A stretch of 60,916 bases of DNA from Stagonosporopsis chrysanthemi (Eukaryota > Ascomycota > Dothideomycetes > Pleosporales > Didymellaceae), in contig JAFISE010000181.1 in the NCBI GenBank assembly GCA_022560025.1, positions 1 through 60,916 on the forward strand, read 5' to 3'. A program made the translations under genes and the position numbers. Below are positions 23,283-35,320 of this stretch, piece by piece. The notes under the pieces are model-generated. The model was not told the DNA's origin, did not search any database, and worked only from the letters and a program-made list of their open reading frames with translations. Positions within the stretch are counted from its first letter, which is position 1, and every line of letters begins with the position of its first letter.

Positions 23283-24000
23283 GATGCGCTCTGTTTGCTA
23301 GACACACACTAGTAGGAAAGTATTTGAGTTTTCCTGAAGTCGCTATGATGGAGTGTAGCCAGCCTTGACGAGGCCACGGTCCGCCGCAGCCACCACATGA
23401 ACCTCCGATCTGACCTGCGCGAAAAATGTTGACACAAAGTCCCATCTCCACTTTAGCAAAAGCAAACAATTGCTCTGCTATCCACTTTGACTCTCCATAA
23501 CCGTGTGGCATTGCGCAGCGGTCATCTGAAACGATCTCTTCTGGGACCGTCGGAAGTGTTGGGTGAACAATAGGCCAATCGCCCACTGCGCATATCGATG
23601 AGATAAATGTGACGCGAGCACACCCAGAGGGGGATGTGCAGAATGCTATGGCGTTGACAATTAGAATCCCAGGCGCTGAAGATAAGCTCGCCAACTTGTG
23701 ACTTAAGCCCGTCAATTTGCTCCGGATTTATTCCGAAATATGGCTGTGTCATATCTGCTCTCGCAAAGTGTAGTTAGGAAAGGCCTGTCGGTCTGTCTTC
23801 CATGATCGTTCGCAGTGCAGACTTCGTTCGTTCTTCTGCATCGTCTCTGAGGATTGCAACATGCGCGGTACTCTGAAGCAGGGAAGCTACGATTTGAGGA
23901 CCAAGAAGTCCAGTGGAAACTAGGATTGCAATGGTCCCATGGGCATGAACTGGTGTATTGAGTCTCTGCGACGGAAGAAGATTGCAAAGATCATTGAACG
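23283..24000 (-). pseudogene. Relic thioester-reductase (NAD-binding) domain of an NRPS-like or aminoadipate-reductase-like enzyme
   Basis: Pieces of a terminal reductase domain appear in order in shifting frames. A nucleotide-binding start near 23,930 reads VSTGLLGPQIVASLLQS, where family members have G-x-T-G-x-x-G. FISSICAVGDWP follows near 23,590. Then comes the catalytic Y-x-x-x-K box as YGESKWIAEQ, then NIFRAGQIGG. Stops and frameshifts separate them (for example a TGA near 23,750), and no adenylation or carrier domain was found upstream. Such domains reduce carrier-bound acyl groups in secondary metabolism or lysine synthesis. The remains adjoin the GMC oxidoreductase gene, so this could be what is left of a metabolite cluster. 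That link is inference. Confidence 0.75.
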
Positions 24001-24844
24001 CGTTTCGTAACCTATCAGCTGTGATACTGCTCGCCAGTATTTTGTTGAACGGCCTGATCGTCGATCTCTTGTCCAGGCCCCGTAATGCAAGTCATAGCGG
24101 TAATGTCAAGGATTGTCATAGATGGTGTATGAGAGAGTGTAATTGACTCTACACGTCTGCAGCGGATTCATGCACTCGAAGAAAGTAACTACTGATACCG
24201 GAATTAATAGACTACACTTTGATCTGTTTGTGGTCGTAGTACATGCTGTGGCCCCGTTTGCGGGATTAATTCTAGAATCACTTGGTCAGACACAAGGTTA
24301 ATCTACTAATCACAACAGCCTCTTTGTAAATTAAGTCTGCGTTTCTTGTGCGCTAGTGCGTGAAAACAGCAGCTTACAGGAAACAGTTGTGATATTTCTC
24401 TTCTTGCTATTGTTAGATCTTAGCGTGTTTTGCTAGACACAGACACTTGTAAGCCCGGCCGTTTTCTCTGGGAACAAACCAAGCGTAGCCAGATGTTAGC
24501 GTTGCGGTGCAACCTAACAACTATCCGTAAGAGGAATAATAGTCACTAGTAGAGAGCGGAACACAGGTTTAAACGACAGTAAAGCCCACCTAAGTGTTTA
24601 TTCGGTACAGATTCTTGGTAATAGCCTAATAAACCAGTAACGTAGAGTCTGTAGGAGGGAACAATCGCTGAGCCCCAAATCGCACGCTTGTCAGCACAAG
24701 GCCAAGCCAAGTATAGGTCAAGCAAACGCGACAGAGAACAAAGATCATTTTGTGACTCTATTGATCTTAGTACAAGTGATTCCTTAGCTATGAACTGTTC
24801 CAATACTCAGACAATACTATTTAGGTTGTCATCATACCACTGAC
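24001..24844. other. Intergenic, nothing recognised
   Basis: No frame above 90 codons with recognisable content; no repeat was found. Confidence 0.35.
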
Positions 24845-26748
24845 TTAGAGAGTGTTTCGCATCTTGATGAGATCCGCAGCCTTTTCAGCAATAGCATACA
24901 TAGTTGCTTGCAAGTGAGTGGCAGGGATCAAGGGAATTATAGAAGCGTCGACAACGCTGAGCTTCTTGGTGCCGTACACCCTGAGATCACTGCTGACACA
25001 GCCACCAAACTTTTCCGGCATCATAGCACAAGTGCCAGACTGGTGGGCGAAGGTAGCGGTAAGCGCGCTCTGCTTGAGCAGGGCGTCAATGATCTCGTCA
25101 TCAGTCTGCGCACTGACACCAGGTGTGACCTCCTTGGGCAGGAAACGAGCGAGAACAGGGCTTTGCCAGTGGCGTCGGGTCCACCTGACGGCTTCGGTCA
25201 TCATGACTCTGTCTGCAGGATTCTGAAAGGTGTTAAATTGGACAATGGGATTGCCAGTAGGGTTAGTCGCGTTGAGAGCAACATATCCACGGGAAAGAGG
25301 GCGCTGGACGGCCGCGATGGCAAGCCCAAACGCGTTCATTGGGATCTCGACAGCGGCGGCTTTGGTTCCGCCCAGGAGCTCTGCAGTAATAGACTTCGCA
25401 GCCTCGTAACCACGCAGCAGGTTGGCGTTGTTCTTGTAGGCGGCGGGGAGGTATTCGGTGGACTTTTGGGCCCTGATAGTAGAGACAATTTGCTTGAAGC
25501 GGGGAGTGATGCTTTGAAGAGATAAAAAGGCAAGACTACTTCCGTGGGACTGGCAGACGGGACCAGTACGATGCGCAAAGTATTGAGCCCAGGCTGATGC
25601 GTTCTGAGCAGGATCAGAAGCAAAGCTGGGGCTGGGAACGCTCAGATTCTGCGTGGACCAAAACATGTTGGCGTTGGGGTGGTCTTGCAAGTTTGCGCCG
25701 ACGGCAGCAAGGTCCTTTCTAATCTTAATACCGGCGGCTTTGAGCACATCTGCAGGCCCGACACCGCTGAGCTGAAGGATTTTTGGGGTGAACACCGACC
25801 CAGCAGCAAGGACGACCTCGCGCCTTGCGTAGACGTTTGCAATAGTTTTGCTAGCGGGGTTGGTGAACTGAACTCCTTCAGCAGTGAGGTGGTGAAAGAG
25901 GACTTTGTTTACTTCGACACCTGTAATGAGTTTCAAGTTGGGCCGGTTTTTGACAGAGTCATAATATGTTCTCCTGGCATCAGAGCGGGTCTGAGTCTTG
26001 GGGTCAAGGGAAGTCGGAATCCAGGTAGCGCCAACGGCATCACCCGAAGCGTGCTCTCTTGGCGTGGGGTAATCTCCCGTTCTGAAAGCGTCCCACATCA
26101 CCTTAACGTCAGGGAACTCAAAGTTAGGGTAGGATGCCTGAACTGGGCCATTGGTGCCGTAGAATGAGGCATCGTAGGTGATATTGAAATCCTTGGCTGT
26201 GAGCGTGGGAGGGGTGAAGGTAGTAGACTTCTTGAAGTAGGGAAGGAGGCCGTGCCAGCCCCAACCAGGGTTACCGAGTTGCTCCCAGGCATTGTAGTCA
26301 GCAGCAGAGGCTCGATCAAACGCCATACCGTTGATTACCGAGCCACCCCCAACGACTTTGCCAACTAGGACCCCAACACTGAGACCGCCAAGGCCAGGAT
26401 CCGGTGCCGAGTTGATACTGTATTGCAAAGCGTGGTTGATGTTGTTGCCAAGAGTAGGAATGATAGTGTTGATGTCCTCTGTGATTGAGCCAGTCTCCAG
26501 AACGAGGACAGAACCTTTCAATTAAGTTAGACGATCAGTGGAAAAGACATAGCTTCGTCAAACTTACGCGACTTGTCCTCACTCAAGCGATGCGCAACTA
26601 CCAAGCCGGTAAGCCCACCACCGACGATCACATAATCGAACGTCTTCCCGTCAACAGACGCTGCAATATAGTTGTTCGCTGTAGGTACTGCTACACCGAA
26701 CGACAAGGCCGCAGCAAATACGGCAAGACTCTTCAGACTGGGTGTCAT
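24845..26748 (-). CDS. Secreted GMC (FAD-dependent) oxidoreductase, two exons
   Basis: Exon 1 is 26,748-26,568 and exon 2 is 26,514-24,845. They are separated by a 53-nt phase-1 intron (26,515-26,567) with a GTAAGT donor, a CTAAC branch site and an AAG acceptor. The product is about 616 residues. A signal peptide covers about 1-20. The FAD motif VGGGLTG is at 42-48 and the acidic VLVLETG strand just after the splice. The GMC signature around GKVVGGGSVINGMAF and the NPGWGWHGLLPYF segment follow. The C-terminus carries HQSGTCAM and the catalytic-pair region around ATHLQATMYAIAEKAAD. The family oxidises alcohols, sugars or metabolite intermediates with oxygen or quinone as acceptor; the substrate is unknown. 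Length is normal, the frame is intact, and the protein is likely extracellular. The neighbouring reductase relic hints at metabolite chemistry. Confidence 0.93.
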
Positions 26749-27992
26749 CGTTCAGTAGAAGTAAGGGACGTTCAGAAATTCGATATAACGATGAAATATT
26801 CGTTGGACGCCTCCAAAGGGAATTATACAGCGTGAACGAAAAGGCACCGCGGTCCCGTCAAGCAGCGGTATTCAAACGCTTCCCGCACCAATCGTGCATG
26901 GATCGACTATGGGCCAACGTCTTCTGTGGAGCGCAGCATTGCGGACAGTGCAACTGCCACAAAGCGGCGCGTGGTCAAAGGCCGATGCGCCTCTTACCCG
27001 TGCCCCGTGGCACTAGCGCCGCATAGTGGGCCGCCGCGCGAAGATGTCTAGGGAACTCGTTTGCAAGCTTACGGGCGTTACACTAGCGCGTGATTGGTTG
27101 GATTTGAAAGCATGTCAAAGGGAACGCACCTTATACAATTACCGTAAAGCAGCATATCTCACTCTGTGCTAGACAAGATTTCCCGATTGAGTAGGGCTCC
27201 TTGTGCTGGTGTGGGACTGATATGGTGCGTTGCTACGGTATTGCAATTGCAACTTCTTATCAGTAATGCAGACTGCTCTAGACAGCACAGTCGGATGCAA
27301 CATGAAAATTACAGGCATAACATTTGTGGAGATTCATTTCGAGATGCATCCATCGTCTTTCTTTAGTGTCAGTCTTGGTTAAAGCTCCGTAGGACACCCA
27401 ATGTAACCAGTCTTTATTTAGTCTAGTCTATCTCTCTAAGCATGTTTTTGGTCTAGCATATAGACAGCTGCGGGAGTGTGGCACAGTTCGGCGAGAACGT
27501 GGCTTCCGACTATCAAGTTGTACTGCGGTGGCAAAACTGCTCGATAATTGAAACGTCATTTACATAACAAACATGTGAAGGACGCCTTGTCTTCAAAGTT
27601 CCAGAACACGTGAAGTGTCAGAGTAAAAGATCCAAATCAGCTCACAGTAACAGTGATAGCTATGTTCGCATACATGCCGAAGCAAGAGAATTCTTCACAT
27701 CAGTACGCGAGCCGTTATTCCCACGATGCTATCCTCGAATACCGACAGCATGGGATGGATGGTTAACACTTAATTGAATCACGTTCCGCGCCTCACATCA
27801 ATCACCTTTCACAAGGTCGTCCCGCTCCATGAGAGTGGCACAGCAAATCCTTATTTGTCGCTTTCCGGCAGGTTCTTCTTTGGAACCTGTGACTCCTTCT
27901 CTTCGTTTCTGTATGTTGAGGAATACTGTGATTAGTGCTTCTTACTTTCATCATCTTTCCAATCTTGACTTCTCAGATTTAGTTGAGCCAAC
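26749..27992. other. Intergenic, nothing recognised
   Basis: Shared upstream region of the divergent GMC oxidoreductase and PTH11-like genes. Only short frames occur. Confidence 0.4.
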
Positions 27993-29243
27993 ATGTCTAC
28001 GTCAACAGCTGCCCTTCCGCTGGACGACAGATCCGACACAATAAAATTCACTTATCCGGTCATTGCGTTTCTTAGTACAGCTTTCGTGGTACTTCGTATC
28101 TGGAACGATATCAGGGCCAAGAAGAGCGGATATGTAAACGTTAGCGACTGGCTCCTTGCGTTTGCGCAGGTGGGTAACATATCAAAGACTCTATGACATG
28201 TCTGCGCAATCTAACAGCAACACTAGATTTGCGCACTGGTCGGGACGACGTTTGGCTATATGTCAGCGTGGGTTGGAGCTGGCAAGCATGCCTGGGACCC
28301 ATCTGTCACCGAGGCCGATCTCGCAAAGTACTTGGAATATCTCTGGTTTGGCCAGTACTTCAACCTTACTGCGATGACGGCGCTCAAGTTCAGCATTTGC
28401 GCCTTCATGCTGCAGCTCGACTTCTCCAAAACATACCGGATGTTGATTTGGTTAACAGTCGCTGTCCATGCTGGACTGAATATGATCTTCCCATATATCA
28501 TCTTGTTTGGGGAATGCGATCCAATTGCAAGACACTAGGATCCGAAACTCCGAGGACACTGTTGGGGTGCTAAGCCCCGAATGATATCGGGTCAGTAGAC
28601 TAGATCCTGTCATGTTTCACAAGCTGATACTGTCGACAGGATACCTCGGTGCTGGATCGAATATCGCCTCTGATATTTTCTACACATGCGCGCCACTCAT
28701 ATATATCAGAAAGGTGCAACTGCCTAGACGAGCGATGTGGGGAGTACGGGCAGTGTTCTTACTCGGGCTGATGTAAGTATGTACCACTTCGGCTGGGAGA
28801 TCATGCCTGACGTAAATCGTAGCGCAACTATCATTTCCGCTGTTAAACTTTACGAGATCAAGGCTCTGAACGAATCCACAGACGCTCCATACGAAAGTGT
28901 CAACCTCTCCATTTTGTCAGTAACAGAGGTGTTTGTTGGAACGTTGACTGCCAGTCTGCCTGCACTTCGAGTGCTCTTTGAGAGATTTCTCAATAAAATC
29001 CTCCCAAATCAAGGCGTGAGTGCCCAAGACAAGTCGCGCATGCACAGTTACATGGTATCAAAATATGGCGTCGATGAACAAACAAAGCACGAACCCGATG
29101 ATGGCAGCAGCGAGCGGGCAATGATCTTGCGCGAAATAGACTCTACAGTTCAGGGCAACATTCTAAGAACTACGCATGTCCATATGACGGTGAGTGTCAG
29201 TCCCACGCCTTATAAAGGTAAAGAACCTGAGGATTGGTCTTGA
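27993..29243 (+). pseudogene. PTH11-like / fungal rhodopsin-type seven-helix membrane protein with one in-frame TAG
   Basis: Four exons fit perfectly: 27,993-28,169, 28,227-28,590, 28,640-28,772 and 28,823-29,243. The introns are 57, 49 and 50 nt with GT...AG ends, and the total is 1,095 nt (365 codons). The protein has the layout of the fungal integral-membrane rhodopsin-like domain: hydrophobic segments in every exon, the KYLEYLWFGQYFNLTAMTAL region, a GECDPIA loop, and a Glu-rich cytoplasmic tail after SLPALRVLFERF. The only lesion seen is a TAG at 28,536-28,538 in the loop RH-stop-DPKLRGHC. Trp is expected there, so TGG has become TAG. It may be a young pseudogene, an assembly error, or a stop recoded by A-to-I mRNA editing. 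Membrane signalling or transport roles are reported for relatives; none can be assigned here. Confidence 0.82.
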
Positions 29244-31868
29244 ATATCTGTGTTGTCTATTCACAAAGGACCTTGGATCTTGTTTGCGATACAATCCGTA
29301 ATGTATAGCACTTTGTATTCTACACAAAGACCTGCTGGGCGTATCCCTGCGGCGCTGCCTATGGTTGTAGTATAATGATCACCAATTGTGGTTACTATCA
29401 TCATAAAGACAAGTTCTTCAGCGTTGCGCTGTCTGATTTGTTCTACGATTTCATAAGCCCGGTTGAATGTAGAAGTTATACCAAGTGAGGCAAAATGACC
29501 ATGTTCACATCTCATAGAGGGGACCAAACATTAGGATGCGACTACTTATAACGTAGGCTCGTTAAATGCGTTCCATTTCATGCAACATGCGGTCAGGTCC
29601 TCAGCTAACAATGCATTACCTAAGACCACCCTGAAGTAAATACATTGTAAGGCAGAGCAGGGTCCACATCGCGCGGCGCTAAGTTGTTGGTATGCTTACA
29701 GATCAGGTCGATAGCGACGGCTTGTACAGTTCTCAAGAAAAATCCAACGTTGAACGTAACGCATTTGCGTGATAGGAGAACATTAGCTTACAGCACCAGA
29801 CAGTAAGGTTCACGTATTGGACCATAACATGCGAGCAGATCAATTTCTGCCTTACGCAATGCTTGACTGGCTTCTTGCACACTGAGGTCGGCCAAGGTGC
29901 AGACTGCCTACCTGGTCGTTCCTGTCTTTTTCGCTTTGTGCTGACCCTATAGTATAGATATACCGCGGACGTTTTCATCGCATCGCGTGACATGGAATTG
30001 CAAGATGGCCGTGCCTCGTAGTATGGGGTCGAACCTATTCCGTGCATGGGATAGAAAACGTAGCACGTCTCTGCATACTCACCTGCAGGCTATTCGTCTT
30101 TCGTGCAAGCCGCTGGGAGGCACCAGGAGGGCGTGAGCGATTGGAAAGAACTGCCAGCCTGCGGGAGTATAGGCTACTCTGTGCCGTGCGATCATTACGT
30201 GCATTCCTTCCTTGACCAATGCCAATAAACCGGGGAGGCGGCTGAGCTCCGTCGCTGAGCAGTTGCGCGTTTACAGGTTTTGAAGATCGTATCAGCACTA
30301 GTACTCCACCCATCAACAATAGTGCCGATGCCGCTGTAATTGCTATCGCTGAGCAGAGCTTTGATAGAACCGTCCTTGTTTGCGCGACATTGGTGCAATT
30401 GTCCATTCCACACAAGTGTACTGTAGACAACAACTCCACAGTGTCTATGTAAATACGACGGCTAGACGGCGTGTGTGCATGGCACAAGTCTTCCCACTAC
30501 TTACACGAATGAGTGAACTAATGTCGGCTCGGAAGGTGTCGCCGCTTGCCCAAGGAACGCTGAGCCGCGTTGTGCGCGAGGACTACCATATGTGGATGTG
30601 TCCGGTCAAAAGGCCCAAAAAAACAACTTACCATTCATTGCGCGGAGGTGGCACGGGTGGTTGTGGGCCAGGCGCTGCTCCGGTCCCGCGATGCCGGGTG
30701 GCACTAATGAAAATCGCGCCAATCTCGTTTGTAGCAACGCCATGTGCCGCACACGTCCCTTCCTTCAAGCCACCTCACATGCATGCAGACCCGCAACTCA
30801 TCTCGCATTCTCCTGCTTCCTATAGAGGCGATATGTAATACTCAATCGGACCCGCCAATCGCGGCTAGAGATATATGCCGCCTGCAGGGGGCGAATTGGA
30901 CTGTGCGGCCTTGCAAGTTGAACAGCACATGCAGATGATAAGGACTACACACTACTGTGGTATCAGGCGAAAACAGAATCCCTGGTCAGTGCAGACAGGG
31001 ATCTAACAAGGATCTCTCAAGGCCTCTACCGAGATTAATAACAGACATTGCATGCTGCCTCTGCCTTAGTAAGCGCAAATTGCTTTGTGCAGATCTGTTA
31101 TTACAGCAAAACAGGATTTCTGAACACTAGCTAAAGCACTGGCTAGGGACTCTACTTCCGCCTGATACTACAGTACAGCCCGACGTCGCATGGCAGTCTT
31201 AAGTGAGACTCCTCTCTTTGTAATAGTGTACTTTGAATTCTGCACATATTGTCGCCACGCCCCGGTATATCCCTCGCCCTCAGTGCTTGGATTCTCTGAT
31301 GAGTCTCGCGTGGTCTGCAGTTTGTCACGCTCTGCCGCCTTGGCTGTAATTCAACGCAAGGTGGCTTGACCTAGAAACTCAATTACGCTCTATTAAGCGG
31401 GCTCTTGCTGATCTTGCCCGGTCTCTAAATGTTGCCAACGCGTATCCGGACTCTTATCAATAGCATTAAAGCGTTTTTTTGTGGAGAATCTCTCTTGTAT
31501 TTCCCCATGCTTCGCACAGCGCTATTCCGCTTAAGACAATGAGCGAATCGCGTTGTGATGTATCTGGAGGGCTGGTTTGTAATTACGGCAGATGCTTCGC
31601 TTGAGAGCAAGCTCCTCCAATTTGGCTCCGACCCTCGTGCGGCCATCTATGACAATGCGATTCAATCTGCCAGCTTTCAACGACCTTGGATATTCCAGAT
31701 ATTCTTACACAGCCGCCAAACTTTTGCGCTTGCTCATACGTAACCACTTTTTATGGAGGCAAATAGAGAGCGTTCACGCTTCCATGTCCATAACGAGAAT
31801 GACGTCAGCTCACGTTTGCTGTCTAGCGGATTGGTCCATATCAACTCTTCTTCAAGAAGTAGTGAGGG
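29244..31868. other. Intergenic, nothing recognised
   Basis: A 150-codon minus frame at 30,035-30,487 contains one hydrophobic stretch (AIAITAASALLLMGGVLVLI) and a basic tail. It has no family resemblance and overlaps plus frames, so it is not called as a gene. No repeats were noted. Confidence 0.35.
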
Positions 31869-32942
31869 TCACTGTCTTAGTCTTATCTGTCCTTGTGACC
31901 AGAGTCGTCCATATGGTCCCGCAGCTTGAATGTCTGAGCTTGTTAGATGGGCTACACTGAGTGTGTGGAGTTTAAGACACATGAACAGAACATCTGCAAA
32001 ATATGATGGGAACCGTGCTTTTCGCGACACGCATTTGGACAAATGCCAAGCCTCGCGCCTTGGAAAACTGAATTCCCCGCGCTCTCTGTCACGGACTGAT
32101 GGTACATAGAGTCTAAGGTCGATAGTAGAATCAGGAGTGGTGAAGACTTTGCGCCAGCGATCGGAACGCCTCCTTGGCTGACCGGCTACTCCAAGAGATA
32201 ACATAAAATCAGTGTCCGAGCTAAGGCCACCGTAAAGTCCCTCCCTATGTGACGAGAAGCCCTGTGGGCCGAAAGCGACCAATGAGATTGCAGAGCTGGC
32301 AAGATTCTGTTCATACCTTGCAATCTGATTGGTCTTTCTCGGCCCACAGGGTTTCTCGTAATATAGGGAGGGACGTTAGATGACCTTCGATCCCATGCTG
32401 TTCATTTGGGCTATGTCTTCAACCACTCTCTTTGCATTTAATCCACTAGATAATGAGAAGCTTAGTAATTTGTCCCGGATCTCGGTCGTCTTTGCGACAA
32501 CTGGGCAGTATCCAATAAGGTAAATCTGAAGTTTTCGGCTGTGGCCATATCTGCGGATGTACTGTTCTGGATCTTCCAGGCGTTTGCGAAGCGCGAAAGC
32601 GTCATTGCCGAGCAGCATTAACCTCATCCCGCATGCTTCGAGGGCTTGTACCTCAGATAGGTCAAAGACTACGTCGCGGATAGGGTTGAGGTAAAGCTTC
32701 CGTTCTCGACAATCAAGAAATCTTCCAAGAACTAGTTCCAATTTGGCTGCGTCGTATGCTGAAAGCTCTTCGAGAAGCTGCTGCCGCACTGCGTAGGGCA
32801 CAAAAAGATCAAAGAGCGACATAAGCATTTTTGCAAGTGATACGAAGACCACGTCGCAATATACAACTCTTCGCATAAGATCTGCATTTCCCATAGTTTT
32901 CATATTTATAAGCTGTAGCATGCCAATAGGTAATGTCTTCAA
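31869..32942 (-). pseudogene. Unknown gene interrupted by a MITE
   Basis: The minus frame is open from upstream of 32,942 (first ATG at 32,921) to a TAA at 32,376-32,378, exactly where a MITE begins. Beyond the MITE the same reading frame resumes at 32,232 and runs 121 codons to 31,869. Removing the 142-bp element plus one TA copy turns the stop into a Tyr codon and fuses the parts without a frame change (MGSKVI-Y-GGLSSDTDF), about 300 residues in all. The product is helical and Leu-rich with many Arg/Asp residues. I do not recognise the family; an F-box-type protein is a weak guess. The HET element border lies only 26 bp from the upstream end, so the 5' part may also be displaced. Confidence 0.68.
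32235..32376. mobile_element. 142-bp MITE, subfamily 2 (TA target site)
   Basis: The left tip AAGTCCCTCCCTATGTGACG and its inverted partner GGGAGGGACGT flank a palindromic core with CCTGTGGGCCGA and CCAATGAGATTGCAGAGCTG. TA is duplicated at 32,233-32,234 and 32,377-32,378. It has the same length as the copies at 16,353 and 40,275. It interrupts the unknown gene above. Confidence 0.93.
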
Positions 32943-32967
32943 ACTGTGACAACAAGAAGCGGCAGTA

Positions 32968-33117
32968 CAGTGCTTAGCGATTGCGGCTTCCCCTCAAACG
33001 CAGTTGCGCCAAAGTTTGCGCCACACAGCAGACAGGGATCATAGCGCCCCACCAAGCAGATCTGGGCTAGCGCCAGCCTGCGCGCACACGTGCGATAAGC
33101 AGCCAGTATACAGCTTT
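32968..33117 (+). repeat. Left terminal inverted repeat of HET element, copy 1
   Basis: The first 24 bp are identical to the inverted right end. Similarity continues through GCGCCACACAGCA and GGGATC, and again at the inner boundary around AGTATACAGCTTT. Confidence 0.85.
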
Positions 33118-33310
33118 GGCATGGCTCCTAAAACGGGTGCTTGAGGCCAGAACATCTCGTCATCACGCCAGTACACCATATGTTTGGCCAAAGCGCATGC
33201 ATGAGAAACGACATGACGCCCCGGGACGTGACTTCATAATTCGTGATCACCTGACAAGAGACAAGTACTGGCGTGCTAATTCTGATGAACCTCGTGTCTT
33301 GTGGTGTTGC

Positions 33311-35320
33311 TCAGACGACTCGCACGCCAGTCTTCTGCCTCACAACATGGTTGCAGTGAACTGTCCCAGCTCCAACCCTCCTGTACTCCCCGTCCACATC
33401 CGCTGATACAACAACCAAGATATGGTACTCAGTGCTTGCTGGATCATTGTCTGCATATCCGGGTATGGGTATTCTTCTTCCAACAACAACACAATACCCT
33501 TTGCCAAAGGCATCATCCCCATCGATATCGAGGTGGATTCGTCCTTTTGTCTCTCCGTTCGTATCTTGGATACTGTAATACGACCCACATTGTACCGGTT
33601 TCCACTTTCGAAACGCCCACAAGCTCGCAACGATGGCCCCGTCTCTCTTCTCATCCAATCGGAGGCTATTGAGCCATTCCATGTAACCAAATTTGACATC
33701 GATGAACTCGATGCCTCCAGTGTAGGTCATCCACGTCCAAGAGGGCGGAGGGGACTCGTAATCAATCTTTTCTAGCGGAAAGTCCTTTGCACGCCACAGA
33801 ATATTTCGGTGAAGAAAGTCTTGGAAGATGCCGTATCTGCTGCTTCGAGGGTCCGAGGCATGTCCGGAAAGTTTGTTCAACGCGCCCTTGATGCGGTCTT
33901 CTAACGCAGATATTGCAACACGTCTGTCCGTCGGAACTGTGAGGTTTCGCTTCGAATACTCTTGTACAAGGTAAGATATACAGTTCAGTGTACGTGATCG
34001 GCCTGAGTTAAGCATTCGCTTTGGGAAGTTCGAATCGAGCGTAAAGTATCTGTCTGTGTTTCCGCTAGAAGGGGCGCGCATCAATAAAAGATTCTCTGGT
34101 AACGGTATGAGAGTCGTACCTTTCAAGTCTCACGAGATTCTCGCAGTAAACTCCTTCACCGCATTCCCAATATACTTGGTTGGCGCTGAAGTGAATAATC
34201 CGCCTCGACAAGACCGCCTCTTGCATCACCCAGGCTCTCGTGTTCAGTTTGGCCTTTTCTACGTCTTTGACAAAGTCATCAATGTCATTGCTGACATAGA
34301 ACTCGTTGCCAGAGGTGTCCCGAACATAGACACTCTCAACACGAAGGTCCCGCATGAGAAACCCTGCTTTCGAATCGGCAGCCGCAGTCGCAGAGATTGT
34401 GCAGTAAGCCTGGGAGAAGACGCTCTCCATCAAACGGGATTGGATTTGCCAGTCTGCCTTGTTGTCGCCGTATTGGATGATGCACAGCGAGTCTATCCAG
34501 AGATAGCGAACTCTGATTTCCCGGGTCACTGTGATGGCGTCCTGGAACGTCTTTGGGAGTTCCGCGATACTGAATCCACGCTGCCGTCGGTCAATGTTGC
34601 TCTGAGTTGTGCAGAACATCATCTTCTCTTCCTCCGGGATCTGACCCCAGCAGTGCGACAAAGCGACATACTGCCGAGTGATCGCGTCTGTACCACAAAT
34701 AAGATGAACTTTATCTGGTTTGTCATCTTGCTCGCCCGGATTGCCGACATCCAGCAGTCTTGTTGGTAGGACTGTCACAAGCTCAGCTCGAGGGTTTCTA
34801 CAATCCGCATGTCTCTCATTGCACCAACGAAGCCAACCGCGGAGCAGCGAAGATCGTAGAGGGCTGACAGATTCGGTCAAGATGGGGCGACCGACCGGCG
34901 TGGAGTCGCTGTACTTTCCCGCATACTCTGCAGTAAGCATATACGATCAGTCTTTTTGCAGCAAGTGATGACGTCATGCAAAACCAAGTACTTACCGGGA
35001 TCGACGGAAAATCGCAAAAGGCGCAGATCTGTTACCCCTGCAAATAGTTCGCGAGGTGTCTTTCGTAAGACAACCTTGCCATTGCCATCGACCTCACAAC
35101 GCTGCAGGGCGGAGAGAAGGAGGGCACAGACCGAACACCTGGCTCCAGATGTTCGCACTTCTGAGAGATCCGTCTCAACTCTGCGGTCTATCCTTTCAGC
35201 ACATACAACGTCTCTGCAGCAGCCGCACACGGACACTGGAAGAGCTCGTTCGGGAAGTGGCGAGTCGGCTAGAATGACCTGAGCAGCGAGATAGTCATCG
35301 CGTAGAAACCAGTGGTTGTA
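33311..35320 (-). CDS. HET-domain protein (heterokaryon incompatibility type), 5' end unresolved
   Basis: Three exons are clear: 35,320-34,996, 34,927-34,120 and 34,064-33,311. Introns of 68 nt (34,928-34,995, GTAAGT...CAG) and 55 nt (34,065-34,119, GTACGA...TAG) keep one frame to the stop. The HET core is visible as YVALSHCWG, then LWIDSLCIIQ, then RAWVMQEAVLSRRIIHF. A Cys-rich N-terminal part (VCGCC, CSVCALL) precedes it, and the family's C-terminal SWTWM-x-Y region follows. HET domains trigger cell death after non-self recognition in fungal fusions. Exon 1 has no ATG at its start. It is open upstream to 35,320, where a CCCTAG acceptor joins it to the intron-like array, so the true start lies beyond the array, past about 36,075. 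It is the only gene inside the TIR element, and its minus-strand frame is intact. Confidence 0.87.
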
